64,000 bases of DNA from Rhabditoides inermis. Lineage: Eukaryota; Nematoda; Chromadorea; Rhabditida; Rhabditidae. The stretch lies in contig CAWZYM010000311.1 of NCBI GenBank assembly GCA_963966185.1, positions 1 to 64,000 of the forward strand, in the 5' to 3' direction. Positions 37,953-49,993 of the stretch are shown piece by piece. The notes below the pieces were generated by a model. That model was not told where the DNA came from. It did not search any database and saw only the letters and a program-made list of their open reading frames with translations. The number at the start of each line of letters is the position of its first letter. The first letter of the stretch is position 1. Both the position numbers and the translations under genes were made by a program.

Positions 37953-38071
37953 CGAATTACTTTCCATCTCCCTATTTCACTTAAATTGGCAAACTCGAAC
38001 TGCGAAGACAAACTCACTGCGAAGAGCTGAGGAGAATTCCCACCTCCCTTTCTTCCTCCCCCTCCTCTCTC

Positions 38072-38103
<32 letters not shown>

Positions 38104-38168
38104 CCTATCTTCGAATTACTTTCCATCTCCCTATTCCACTTAAAGTCGTTTCTGCCAAAAAAAGGAAA

Positions 38169-38283
38169 GCTTTTACCCGGGATTCCCAAGCCGTCTCCGA
38201 TCCAAGTACTAACCGGGCGCATCGTTGCTTGACTTGCCAGATCGGACGGGATGGCGTATATTCAACGAGCTATGAACGTAAGC
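38169..38283 (-). pseudogene. 5S rRNA pseudogene, 3-nt deletion in helix I
   Basis: Same 115-nt form as 32414; 899 bp from the previous gene. Confidence 0.88.
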
Positions 38284-38332
38284 GGGAGAGTGAATACTTT
38301 CTTAGGTGATCTGTGGAGTACCCACGAAACCA

Positions 38333-38392
38333 GCTTGACTTGTTAGATCGGACGGAATGGCGTATATTCAAGCTATGACCTATGATTGTAAG
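38333..38392 (-). pseudogene. Half 5S rRNA fragment (60 nt)
   Basis: Same diverged half-copy as at 32578. Confidence 0.85.
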
Positions 38393-38628
38393 TTGTTGAG
38401 TCTGACCTCTACTTAAGTCATCTCGATTCTCCCTTTCATACTTTTTTGCCTTCATCTCTTTTAACAGCATTCTCGATTGTTTTTAATAACTTTATCACAC
38501 AAAAGCAACATACAATACATTGCTACATCAATAATTGGTACCCGCTCATCCCCTCTCTCTCCCTCCCTCTCTTCTTCCCACTCTCTCTCCCCCCCCTCTC
38601 TTCTTCCCTCTCTCCCATTCTCCTTCTT

Positions 38629-38635
<7 letters not shown>
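38393..38635. repeat. Captured 3' flank of the coiled-coil/zinc-finger gene, copy c
   Basis: 243 bp matching 53361-53603 and then running into the CT tract, as at 32638. Confidence 0.92.
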
Positions 38636-38667
<32 letters not shown>

Positions 38668-38727
38668 ATCTTCGAATTACTTTCCATCTCCCTATTTCAC
38701 TTAAAGTCGTTTCTGCAAAAAAAGAAA

Positions 38728-38845
38728 GCTTACGTTACCCGGGATTCCCAAGCCGTCTCCGATCCAAGTACTAACCGGGCGCATCGTTGCTTGACTTGCC
38801 AGATCGGACGGGATGGCGTATATTCAACGAGCTATGAACGTAAGC
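38728..38845 (-). rRNA. 5S rRNA
   Basis: Consensus copy with the CACCTAGTACC flank marker; counterpart of 32973, 5755 bp away. Confidence 0.98.
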
Positions 38846-39346
38846 GGGAGAGTGAATACTTTCTTAGGTGATCGATCTGTGGAGTACCCACGAAACCACC
38901 TAGTACCGCAATATAAAGCGATGTGTCGAGCCCGGATCTTCCGCCGCCGAGACAAGCATAACCAACAACACGTACGCATCCACGGGCTCACCGAAATCCG
39001 TGTTGTTGGAACTCGCATTAGACATTGATTACTGTGTTTTACTAATCTTACCGTAATTTACGTAATCGTTATTGTGTGCGACTTGATTCGAGATAAATAT
39101 TCTGATTCTGATTCTGTGTCGACCTATGAATAGGTTAGTGTTTCCGTAAGTATTGCCCCCCCCCCGTATGCCAGCTGACCCGTGAGAACGAATAGCAGGT
39201 TGACAAATAAACAATTGAACAATTGGACAATTGGACATTTGGAAAATTGGACATTTGGAGAATCGGACAATTGGCAAACTCGAACTGCGAAGACAAACTC
39301 ACTGCGAAGAGCTGAGGAGAATTCCCACCTCCCTTTCTTCCTCCCC

Positions 39347-39389
<43 letters not shown>

Positions 39390-39449
39390 ATCTTCGAATT
39401 ACTTTCCATCTCCCTATTTCACTTAAAGTCGTTTCTGCAAAAAAAGAAA

Positions 39450-39567
39450 GCTTACGTTACCCGGGATTCCCAAGCCGTCTCCGATCCAAGTACTAACCGG
39501 GCGCATCGTTGCTTGACTTGCCAGATCGGACGGGATGGCGTATATTCAACGAGCTATGAACGTAAGC
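39450..39567 (-). rRNA. 5S rRNA
   Basis: Consensus copy; 722 bp spacing. Confidence 0.98.
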
Positions 39568-39993
39568 GGGAGAGTGAATACTTTCTTAGGTGATCGATCT
39601 GTGGAGTACCCACGAAACCACCTGGTACCGCAATATAAAGCGATGTGTCGAGCCCGGATCTTCCGCCGCCGAGACAAGCATAACCAACAACACGTACGCA
39701 TCCACGGGCTCACCGAAATCCGTGTTGTTGGAACTCGCATTAGACATTGATTACTGTGTTTTACTAATCTTACCGTAATTTACGTAATCGTTATTGTGTG
39801 CGACTTGATTCGAGATAAATATTCTGATTCTGATTCTGTGTCGACCTATGAATAGGTTAGTGTTTCCGTAAGTATTGCCCCCCCCCCGTATGCCAGCTGA
39901 CCCGTGAGAACGAATAGCAGGTTGACAAATAAACAATTGAACAATTGGACAATTGGACATTTGGAAAATTGGACATTCCCTTTCTTCCTCCCC

Positions 39994-40050
<57 letters not shown>

Positions 40051-40271
40051 ATCTTCGAATTACTTTCCATCTCCCTATTTCACTTAAATTGGCAAACTCG
40101 AACTGCGAAGACAAACTCACTGCGAAGAGCTGAGGAGAATTCCCACCTCCCTTTCTTCCTCCCCCTCCTCTCTCTCTCTCTATCTCTCTCTCTCTCTCTC
40201 TCTCTCCCTATCTTCGAATTACTTTCCATCTCCCTATTCCACTTAAAGTCGTTTCTGCCAAAAAAAGGAAA

Positions 40272-40386
40272 GCTTTTACCCGGGATTCCCAAGCCGTCTC
40301 CGATCCAAGTACTAACCGGGCGCATCGTTGCTTGACTTGCCAGATCGGACGGGATGGCGTATATTCAACGAGCTATGAACGTAAGC
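40272..40386 (-). pseudogene. 5S rRNA pseudogene, 3-nt deletion in helix I
   Basis: Same 115-nt form as 32414; counterpart of 34524, including the shortened minisatellite (junction near 39977). Confidence 0.88.
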
Positions 40387-40435
40387 GGGAGAGTGAATAC
40401 TTTCTTAGGTGATCTGTGGAGTACCCACGAAACCA

Positions 40436-40495
40436 GCTTGACTTGTTAGATCGGACGGAATGGCGTATATTCAAGCTATGACCTATGATTGTAAG
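40436..40495 (-). pseudogene. Half 5S rRNA fragment (60 nt)
   Basis: Same diverged half-copy as at 32578. Confidence 0.85.
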
Positions 40496-40731
40496 TTGTT
40501 GAGTCTGACCTCTACTTAAGTCATCTCGATTCTCCCTTTCATACTTTTTTGCCTTCATCTCTTTTAACAGCATTCTCGATTGTTTTTAATAACTTTATCA
40601 CACAAAAGCAACATACAATACATTGCTACATCAATAATTGGTACCCGCTCATCCCCTCTCTCTCCCTCCCTCTCTTCTTCCCACTCTCTCTCCCCCCCCT
40701 CTCTTCTTCCCTCTATCCCATTCTCCTTATT

Positions 40732-40738
<7 letters not shown>
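40496..40738. repeat. Captured 3' flank of the coiled-coil/zinc-finger gene, copy d
   Basis: 243 bp matching 53361-53603. It shares the TCCTTATTT substitution with copy b and has its own CTCTATCCC change. Confidence 0.92.
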
Positions 40739-40763
<25 letters not shown>

Positions 40764-40826
40764 CCTATCTTCGAATTACTTTCCATCTCCCTATTTCACT
40801 TAAAGTCGTTTCTGCAAAAAAAGAAA

Positions 40827-40944
40827 GCTTACGTTACCCGGGATTCCCAAGCCGTCTCCGATCCAAGTACTAACCGGGCGCATCGTTGCTTGACTTGCCA
40901 GATCGGACGGGATGGCGTATATTCAACGAGCTATGAACGTAAGC
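40827..40944 (-). rRNA. 5S rRNA
   Basis: Consensus copy, 555 bp from the preceding pseudogene. Confidence 0.98.
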
Positions 40945-41449
40945 GGGAGAGTGAATACTTTCTTAGGTGATCGATCTGTGGAGTACCCACGAAACCACCT
41001 GGTACCGCAATATAAAGCGATGTGTCGAGCCCGGATCTTCCGCCGCCGAGACAAGCATAACCAACAACACGTACGCATCCACGGGCTCACCGAAATCCGT
41101 GTTGTTGGAACTCGCATTAGACATTGATTACTGTGTTTTACTAATCTTACCGTAATTTACGTAATCGTTATTGTGTGCGACTTGATTCGAGATAAATATT
41201 CTGATTCTGATTCTGTGTCGACCTATGAATAGGTTAGTGTTTCCGTAAGTATTGCCCCCCCCCCCCCCGTATGCCAGCTGACCCGTGAGAACGAATAGCA
41301 GGTTGACAAATAAACAATTGAACAATTGGACAATTGGACATTTGGAAAATTGGACATTTGGAGAATCGGACAATTGGCAAACTCGAACTGCGAAGACAAA
41401 CTCACTGCGAAGAGCTGAGGAGAATTCCCACCTCCCTTTCTTCCTCCCC

Positions 41450-41494
<45 letters not shown>

Positions 41495-41554
41495 ATCTTC
41501 GAATTACTTTCCATCTCCCTATTTCACTTAAAGTCGTTTCTGCAAAAAAAGAAA

Positions 41555-41672
41555 GCTTACGTTACCCGGGATTCCCAAGCCGTCTCCGATCCAAGTACTA
41601 ACCGGGCGCATCGTTGCTTGACTTGCCAGATCGGACGGGATGGCGTATATTCAACGAGCTATGAACGTAAGC
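41555..41672 (-). rRNA. 5S rRNA
   Basis: Consensus copy, GTCGTGCC flank type. Confidence 0.98.
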
Positions 41673-42174
41673 GGGAGAGTGAATACTTTCTTAGGTGATC
41701 GATCTGTGGAGTACCCACGAAACCACCTGGTACCGCAATATAAAGCGATGTGTCGTGCCCGGATCTTCCGCCGCCGAGACAAGCATAACCAACAACACGT
41801 ACGCATCCACGGGCTCACCGAAATCCGTGTTGTTGGAACTCGCATTAGACATTGATTACTGTGTTTTACTAATCTTACCGTAATTTACGTAATCGTTATT
41901 GTGTGCGACTTGATTCGAGATAAATATTCTGATTCTGATTCTGTGTCGACCTATGAATAGGTTAGTGTTTCCGTAAGTATTGCCCCCCCCCCCGTATGCC
42001 AGCTGACCCGTGAGAACGAATAGCAGGTTGACAAATAAACAATTGAACAATTGGACAATTGGACATTTGGAAAATTGGACATTTGGAGAATCGGACAATT
42101 GGCAAACTCGAACTGCGAAGACAAACTCACTGCGAAGAGCTGAGGAGAATTCCCACCTCCCTTTCTTCCTCCCC

Positions 42175-42223
<49 letters not shown>

Positions 42224-42283
42224 ATCTTCGAATTACTTTCCATCTCCCTATTTCACTTAAAGTCGTTTCTGCAAAAAAAGAAA

Positions 42284-42401
42284 GCTTACGTTACCCGGGA
42301 TTCCCAAGCCGTCTCCGATCCAAGTACTAACCGGGCGCATCGTTGCTTGACTTGCCAGATCGGACGGGATGGCGTATATTCAACGAGCTATGAACGTAAG
42401 C
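42284..42401 (-). rRNA. 5S rRNA
   Basis: Consensus copy; 729 bp spacing. Confidence 0.98.
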
Positions 42402-42903
42402 GGGAGAGTGAATACTTTCTTAGGTGATCGATCTGTGGAGTACCCACGAAACCACCTGGTACCGCAATATAAAGCGATGTGTCGAGCCCGGATCTTCCGC
42501 CGCCGAGACAAGCATAACCAACAACACGTACGCATCCACGGGCTCACCGAAATCCGTGTTGTTGGAACTCGCATTAGACATTGATTACTGTGTTTTACTA
42601 ATCTTACCGTAATTTACGTAATCGTTATTGTGTGCGACTTGATTCGAGATAAATATTCTGATTCTGATTCTGTGTCGACCTATGAATAGGTTAGTGTTTC
42701 CGTAAGTATTGCCCCCCCCCCCGTATGCCAGCTGACCCGTGAGAACGAATAGCAGGTTGACAAATAAACAATTGAACAATTGGACAATTGGACATTTGGA
42801 AAATTGGACATTTGGAGAATCGGACAATTGGCAAACTCGAACTGCGAAGACAAACTCACTGCGAAGAGCTGAGGAGAATTCCCACCTCCCTTTCTTCCTC
42901 CCC

Positions 42904-42948
<45 letters not shown>

Positions 42949-43008
42949 ATCTTCGAATTACTTTCCATCTCCCTATTTCACTTAAAGTCGTTTCTGCAAA
43001 AAAAGAAA

Positions 43009-43126
43009 GCTTACGTTACCCGGGATTCCCAAGCCGTCTCCGATCCAAGTACTAACCGGGCGCATCGTTGCTTGACTTGCCAGATCGGACGGGATGGCGT
43101 ATATTCAACGAGCTATGAACGTAAGC
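43009..43126 (-). rRNA. 5S rRNA
   Basis: Consensus copy; 725 bp spacing. Confidence 0.98.
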
Positions 43127-43628
43127 GGGAGAGTGAATACTTTCTTAGGTGATCGATCTGTGGAGTACCCACGAAACCACCTGGTACCGCAATATAAAGC
43201 GATGTGTCGAGCCCGGATCTTCCGCCGCCGAGACAAGCATAACCAACAACACGTACGCATCCACGGGCTCACCGAAATCCGTGTTGTTGGAACTCGCATT
43301 AGACATTGATTACTGTGTTTTACTAATCTTACCGTAATTTACGTAATCGTTATTGTGTGCGACTTGATTCGAGATAAATATTCTGATTCTGATTCTGTGT
43401 CGACCTATGAATAGGTTAGTGTTTCCGTAAGTATTGCCCCCCCCCCCGTATGCCAGCTGACCCGTGAGAACGAATAGCAGGTTGACAAATAAACAATTGA
43501 ACAATTGGACAATTGGACATTTGGAAAATTGGACATTTGGAGAATCGGACAATTGGCAAACTCGAACTGCGAAGACAAACTCACTGCGAAGAGCTGAGGA
43601 GAATTCCCACCTCCCTTTCTTCCTCCCC

Positions 43629-43681
<53 letters not shown>

Positions 43682-43741
43682 ATCTTCGAATTACTTTCCA
43701 TCTCCCTATTTCACTTAAAGTCGTTTCTGCAAAAAAAGAAA

Positions 43742-43859
43742 GCTTACGTTACCCGGGATTCCCAAGCCGTCTCCGATCCAAGTACTAACCGGGCGCATCG
43801 TTGCTTGACTTGCCAGATCGGACGGGATGGCGTATATTCAACGAGCTATGAACGTAAGC
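43742..43859 (-). rRNA. 5S rRNA
   Basis: Consensus copy, GTCGTGCC flank type; 733 bp spacing. Confidence 0.98.
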
Positions 43860-44363
43860 GGGAGAGTGAATACTTTCTTAGGTGATCGATCTGTGGAGTA
43901 CCCACGAAACCACCTGGTACCGCAATATAAAGCGATGTGTCGTGCCCGGATCTTCCGCCGCCGAGACAAGCATAACCAACAACACGTACGCATCCACGGG
44001 CTCACCGAAATCCGTGTTGTTGGAACTCGCATTAGACATTGATTACTGTGTTTTACTAATCTTACCGTAATTTACGTAATCGTTATTGTGTGCGACTTGA
44101 TTCGAGATAAATATTCTGATTCTGATTCTGTGTCGACCTATGAATAGGTTAGTGTTTCCGTAAGTATTGCCCCCCCCCCCCCGTATGCCAGCTGACCCGT
44201 GAGAACGAATAGCAGGTTGACAAATAAACAATTGAACAATTGGACAATTGGACATTTGGAAAATTGGACATTTGGAGAATCGGACAATTGGCAAACTCGA
44301 ACTGCGAAGACAAACTCACTGCGAAGAGCTGAGGAGAATTCCCACCTCCCTTTCTTCCTCCCC

Positions 44364-44404
<41 letters not shown>

Positions 44405-44464
44405 ATCTTCGAATTACTTTCCATCTCCCTATTTCACTTAAAGTCGTTTCTGCAAAAAAAGAAA

Positions 44465-44582
44465 GCTTACGTTACCCGGGATTCCCAAGCCGTCTCCGAT
44501 CCAAGTACTAACCGGGCGCATCGTTGCTTGACTTGCCAGATCGGACGGGATGGCGTATATTCAACGAGCTATGAACGTAAGC
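44465..44582 (-). rRNA. 5S rRNA
   Basis: Consensus copy, GTCGTGCC flank type; 723 bp spacing. Confidence 0.98.
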
Positions 44583-45083
44583 GGGAGAGTGAATACTTTC
44601 TTAGGTGATCGATCTGTGGAGTACCCACGAAACCACCTGGTACCGCAATATAAAGCGATGTGTCGTGCCCGGATCTTCCGCCGCCGAGACAAGCATAACC
44701 AACAACACGTACGCATCCACGGGCTCACCGAAATCCGTGTTGTTGGAACTCGCATTAGACATTGATTACTGTGTTTTACTAATCTTACCGTAATTTACGT
44801 AATCGTTATTGTGTGCGACTTGATTCGAGATAAATATTCTGATTCTGATTCTGTGTCGACCTATGAATAGGTTAGTGTTTCCGTAAGTATTGCCCCCCCC
44901 CCGTATGCCAGCTGACCCGTGAGAACGAATAGCAGGTTGACAAATAAACAATTGAACAATTGGACAATTGGACATTTGGAAAATTGGACATTTGGAGAAT
45001 CGGACAATTGGCAAACTCGAACTGCGAAGACAAACTCACTGCGAAGAGCTGAGGAGAATTCCCACCTCCCTTTCTTCCTCCCC

Positions 45084-45132
<49 letters not shown>

Positions 45133-45192
45133 ATCTTCGAATTACTTTCCATCTCCCTATTTCACTTAAAGTCGTTTCTGCAAAAAAAGAAA

Positions 45193-45310
45193 GCTTACGT
45201 TACCCGGGATTCCCAAGCCGTCTCCGATCCAAGTACTAACCGGGCGCATCGTTGCTTGACTTGCCAGATCGGACGGGATGGCGTATATTCAACGAGCTAT
45301 GAACGTAAGC
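45193..45310 (-). rRNA. 5S rRNA
   Basis: Consensus copy; 728 bp spacing. Confidence 0.98.
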
Positions 45311-45813
45311 GGGAGAGTGAATACTTTCTTAGGTGATCGATCTGTGGAGTACCCACGAAACCACCTGGTACCGCAATATAAAGCGATGTGTCGAGCCCGG
45401 ATCTTCCGCCGCCGAGACAAGCATAACCAACAACACGTACGCATCCACGGGCTCACCGAAATCCGTGTTGTTGGAACTCGCATTAGACATTGATTACTGT
45501 GTTTTACTAATCTTACCGTAATTTACGTAATCGTTATTGTGTGCGACTTGATTCGAGATAAATATTCTGATTCTGATTCTGTGTCGACCTATGAATAGGT
45601 TAGTGTTTCCGTAAGTATTGCCCCCCCCCCCCGTATGCCAGCTGACCCGTGAGAACGAATAGCAGGTTGACAAATAAACAATTGAACAATTGGACAATTG
45701 GACATTTGGAAAATTGGACATTTGGAGAATCGGACAATTGGCAAACTCGAACTGCGAAGACAAACTCACTGCGAAGAGCTGAGGAGAATTCCCACCTCCC
45801 TTTCTTCCTCCCC

Positions 45814-45856
<43 letters not shown>

Positions 45857-45916
45857 ATCTTCGAATTACTTTCCATCTCCCTATTTCACTTAAAGTCGTT
45901 TCTGCAAAAAAAGAAA

Positions 45917-46034
45917 GCTTACGTTACCCGGGATTCCCAAGCCGTCTCCGATCCAAGTACTAACCGGGCGCATCGTTGCTTGACTTGCCAGATCGGACGG
46001 GATGGCGTATATTCAACGAGCTATGAACGTAAGC
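45917..46034 (-). rRNA. 5S rRNA
   Basis: Consensus gene; the upstream flank has a private change (ATCCGTATTG instead of ATCCGTGTTG). Confidence 0.98.
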
Positions 46035-46537
46035 GGGAGAGTGAATACTTTCTTAGGTGATCGATCTGTGGAGTACCCACGAAACCACCTGGTACCGCAA
46101 TATAAAGCGATGTGTCGAGCCCGGATCTTCCGCCGCCGAGACAAGCATAACCAACAACACGTACGCATCCACGGGCTCACCGAAATCCGTATTGTTGGAA
46201 CTCGCATTAGACATTGATTACTGTGTTTTACTAATCTTACCGTAATTTACGTAATCGTTATTGTGTGCGACTTGATTCGAGATAAATATTCTGATTCTGA
46301 TTCTGTGTCGACCTATGAATAGGTTAGTGTTTCCGTAAGTATTGCCCCCCCCCCCCGTATGCCAGCTGACCCGTGAGAACGAATAGCAGGTTGACAAATA
46401 AACAATTGAACAATTGGACAATTGGACATTTGGAAAATTGGACATTTGGAGAATCGGACAATTGGCAAACTCGAACTGCGAAGACAAACTCACTGCGAAG
46501 AGCTGAGGAGAATTCCCACCTCCCTTTCTTCCTCCCC

Positions 46538-46578
<41 letters not shown>

Positions 46579-46638
46579 ATCTTCGAATTACTTTCCATCT
46601 CCCTATTTCACTTAAAGTCGTTTCTGCAAAAAAAGAAA

Positions 46639-46756
46639 GCTTACGTTACCCGGGATTCCCAAGCCGTCTCTGATCCAAGTACTAACCGGGCGCATCGTTG
46701 CTTGACTTGCCAGATCGGACGGGATGGCGTATATTCAACGAGCTATGAACGTAAGC
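46639..46756 (-). rRNA. 5S rRNA variant in box C
   Basis: 118 nt; the RNA reads GGATCAGAGACGG instead of GGATCGGAGACGG, inside the usually invariant internal control region. The flank also has TTTTACTTATC instead of TTTTACTAATC, so this unit is diverging. Confidence 0.93.
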
Positions 46757-47257
46757 GGGAGAGTGAATACTTTCTTAGGTGATCGATCTGTGGAGTACCC
46801 ACGAAACCACCTGGTACCGCAATATAAAGCGATGTGTCGAGCCCGGATCTTCCGCCGCCGAGACAAGCATAACCAACAACACGTACGCATCCACGGGCTC
46901 ACCGAAATCCGTGTTGTTGGAACTCGCATTAGACATTGATTACTGTGTTTTACTTATCTTACCGTAATTTACGTAATCGTTATTGTGTGCGACTTGATTC
47001 GAGATAAATATTCTGATTCTGATTCTGTGTCGACCTATGAATAGGTTAGTGTTTCCGTAAGTATTGCCCCCCCCCCGTATGCCAGCTGACCCGTGAGAAC
47101 GAATAGCAGGTTGACAAATAAACAATTGAACAATTGGACAATTGGACATTTGGAAAATTGGACATTTGGAGAATCGGACAATTGGCAAACTCGAACTGCG
47201 AAGACAAACTCACTGCGAAGAGCTGAGGAGAATTCCCACCTCCCTTTCTTCCTCCCC

Positions 47258-47292
<35 letters not shown>

Positions 47293-47352
47293 ATCTTCGA
47301 ATTACTTTCCATCTCCCTATTTCACTTAAAGTCGTTTCTGCAAAAAAAGAAA

Positions 47353-47470
47353 GCTTACGTTACCCGGGATTCCCAAGCCGTCTCCGATCCAAGTACTAAC
47401 CGGGCGCATCGTTGCTTGACTTGCCAGATCGGACGGGATGGCGTATATTCAACGAGCTATGAACGTAAGC
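47353..47470 (-). rRNA. 5S rRNA
   Basis: Consensus copy; 714 bp spacing. Confidence 0.98.
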
Positions 47471-47973
47471 GGGAGAGTGAATACTTTCTTAGGTGATCGA
47501 TCTGTGGAGTACCCACGAAACCACCTGGTACCGCAATATAAAGCGATGTGTCGAGCCCGGATCTTCCGCCGCCGAGACAAGCATAACCAACAACACGTAC
47601 GCATCCACGGGCTCACCGAAATCCGTGTTGTTGGAACTCGCATTAGACATTGATTACTGTGTTTTACTAATCTTACCGTAATTTACGTAATCGTTATTGT
47701 GTGCGACTTGATTCGAGATAAATATTCTGATTCTGATTCTGTGTCGACCTATGAATAGGTTAGTGTTTCCGTAAGTATTGCCCCCCCCCCCCGTATGCCA
47801 GCTGACCCGTGAGAACGAATAGCAGGTTGACAAATAAACAATTGAACAATTGGACAATTGGACATTTGGAAAATTGGACATTTGGAGAATCGGACAATTG
47901 GCAAACTCGAACTGCGAAGACAAACTCACTGCGAAGAGCTGAGGAGAATTCCCACCTCCCTTTCTTCCTCCCC

Positions 47974-48020
<47 letters not shown>

Positions 48021-48080
48021 ATCTTCGAATTACTTTCCATCTCCCTATTTCACTTAAAGTCGTTTCTGCAAAAAAAGAAA

Positions 48081-48198
48081 GCTTACGTTACCCGGGATTC
48101 CCAAGCCGTCTCCGATCCAAGTACTAACCGGGCGCATCGTTGCTTGACTTGCCAGATCGGACGGGATGGCGTATATTCAACGAGCTATGAACGTAAGC
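48081..48198 (-). rRNA. 5S rRNA
   Basis: Consensus copy; 728 bp spacing. Confidence 0.98.
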
Positions 48199-48700
48199 GG
48201 GAGAGTGAATACTTTCTTAGGTGATCGATCTGTGGAGTACCCACGAAACCACCTGGTACCGCAATATAAAGCGATGTGTCGAGCCCGGATCTTCCGCCGC
48301 CGAGACAAGCATAACCAACAACACGTACGCATCCACGGGCTCACCGAAATCCGTGTTGTTGGAACTCGCATTAGACATTGATTACTGTGTTTTACTAATC
48401 TTACCGTAATTTACGTAATCGTTATTGTGTGCGACTTGATTCGAGATAAATATTCTGATTCTGATTCTGTGTCGACCTATGAATAGGTTAGTGTTTCCGT
48501 AAGTATTGCCCCCCCCCCCGTATGCCAGCTGACCCGTGAGAACGAATAGCAGGTTGACAAATAAACAATTGAACAATTGGACAATTGGACATTTGGAAAA
48601 TTGGACATTTGGAGAATCGGACAATTGGCAAACTCGAACTGCGAAGACAAACTCACTGCGAAGAGCTGAGGAGAATTCCCACCTCCCTTTCTTCCTCCCC

Positions 48701-48755
<55 letters not shown>

Positions 48756-48817
48756 CTATCTTCGAATTACTTTCCATCTCCCTATTTCACTTAAAGTCGT
48801 TTCTGCAAAAAAAGAAA

Positions 48818-48935
48818 GCTTACGTTACCCGGGATTCCCAAGCCGTCTCCGATCCAAGTACTAACCGGGCGCATCGTTGCTTGACTTGCCAGATCGGACG
48901 GGATGGCGTATATTCAACGAGCTATGAACGTAAGC
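48818..48935 (-). rRNA. 5S rRNA
   Basis: Consensus copy, the last before the 3.45-kb interruption. Its CT tract ends CTACC, as does that of the 59681 copy. Confidence 0.98.
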
Positions 48936-49173
48936 GGGAGAGTGAATACTTTCTTAGGTGATCGATCTGTGGAGTACCCACGAAACCACCTGGTACCGCA
49001 ATATAAAGCGATGTGTCGAGCCCGGATCTTCCGCCGCCGAGACAAGCATAACCAACAACACGTACGCATCCACGGGCTCACCGAAATCCGTGTTGTTGGA
49101 ACTCGCATTAGACATTGATTACTGTGTTTTACTAATCTTACCGTAATTTACGTAATCGTTATTGTGTGCGACT

Positions 49174-49452
49174 AGCGTTAGTAGGGAGTGGAAACAAAGT
49201 TGAGAGTGGAAATGTTTAGTTCCAAATGTAAATGGAAAAAAGTTTAACATTTTCACGTAGTCCGCGCTTCGCGCGAACATTTCTTTTTCAGTCTTTCAGA
49301 AACCCATAATATCGCTTTAACCGTTTTAATGTTTCAGCACAACTCTCCCTCTGTAAACACTTGTTCTAGAGGTGTGAAATAATAATTTTGATAAACGCTA
49401 CGCGCCTTCTTTTAGACAAGGGAAAGCGCACTTTGGTATTTTGGCGTGGTTG

Positions 49453-49506
<54 letters not shown>

Positions 49507-49853
49507 CACATTTGAACAGTCGAGAGTAGACTTCTTTCGCCGTCCGTCTGATAGCCAAGGAAGAAGAATATTCCTTTGTCATCTTTTACCCGGGAGTGCG
49601 CGGCTGCGCCGCTTATCAGAACGTGTTGGAGATGGGATGGATAGAGTGGAGTTGAAATAATTTGTTTTGGTAGAAAAGTTTTTGAAAACACAATTTCTTA
49701 TTCTTTGTATTGCATCGGGGGGCTGCCGCCCCCCGCACTCCCCGCTTTTTTATATGTGGGTTGTGGGAGTTTTTTTTCTCTTTAACGAGAGGATAAAGGA
49801 GTGGAAACACGTTTAAACTTGTGAAAATTCATAATACACGTGCAAAAACAATT
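49174..49853. other. Unique left part of the interruption
   Basis: I see no gene here. The stretch holds a small hairpin around CGCGCTTCGCGCG (about 49265), a 50-bp AG microsatellite (49455-49504), and an 8-bp-stem GC palindrome (CGGGGGGC/GCCCCCCG, 49716-49735) that is the first of a repeated set. Confidence 0.6.
49455..49504. repeat. AG dinucleotide microsatellite
   Basis: 25 AG repeats, in the opposite orientation to the CT tracts of the 5S units and not part of a 5S unit. Confidence 0.97.
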
Positions 49854-49921
49854 TGGGAGAAGCGGGATCCGAACCACGGTCACTCACTTGCAACGCCCAC
49901 ATTGTAGCCACTACACTACCA
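49854..49921 (-). pseudogene. tRNA-like sequence
   Basis: The minus strand carries an A-box-like TAGTGTAGTGGC and a B-box GGTTCGGATCC in tRNA spacing. Only five acceptor pairs form (TGGTAGT with TCTCCCA) and the anticodon stem does not close well, so it is a decayed tRNA or a tRNA-derived repeat rather than a working tRNA gene. Confidence 0.6.
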
Positions 49922-49993
49922 GTAGCACGTTCACATGTGCTCAAAACCCATTCACTATCCCCCTGACTCGTAACTAAGACCGGCAAAACATTT

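Larger units (their letters stand above)
32231..37986 (-). repeat. ~5.75-kb segmental duplication, copy 1
   Basis: From the CACTTAAA/TTGGCAAAC junction it contains two chimeric type-C units and five normal units. 5S spacings are 559, 723, 828, 559, 736, 726, 725 bp; the next block has 559, 722, 822, 555, 728, 729, 725. Private markers (CACCTAGTACC flank beside the 32973 gene, GTCGTGCC flank beside 35819, minisatellite deletion at 34224) recur about 5.74-5.755 kb to the right. Confidence 0.9.
37987..43725 (-). repeat. ~5.74-kb segmental duplication, copy 2
   Basis: It repeats the order of type-C units, spacings and flank markers of 32231-37986. The right limit is approximate because both copies end in ordinary type-B units. 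Small length differences are in the microsatellites. Confidence 0.87.
16217..49173 (-). repeat. 5S rDNA array, type-B units (~0.72 kb) with rearrangements
   Basis: Forty-six 5S copies (42 full length, 4 with a 3-nt deletion) lie in units mostly of 713-738 bp with no 725-bp insertion. Unit anatomy (example 17629-18363): 5S, then the upstream flank to about 17968, CGTTATTGTGTGCGAC, CTGATT repeats, a C-run, GGACATTTGG-word minisatellite, a CT tract of 15-30 dinucleotides, and the A7 run before the next 5S. An A/T variant about 83 nt upstream of the gene (GTCGAGCC or GTCGTGCC) defines two interspersed flank types. Rearranged units are listed separately. Confidence 0.96.

Noticed and set aside
49388..49660. 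Open frame across the AG microsatellite at 49.4-49.7 kb
   Set aside because: About a quarter of it is AG repeat translated as Arg-Glu, and there is no start context or splice signal supporting a gene.
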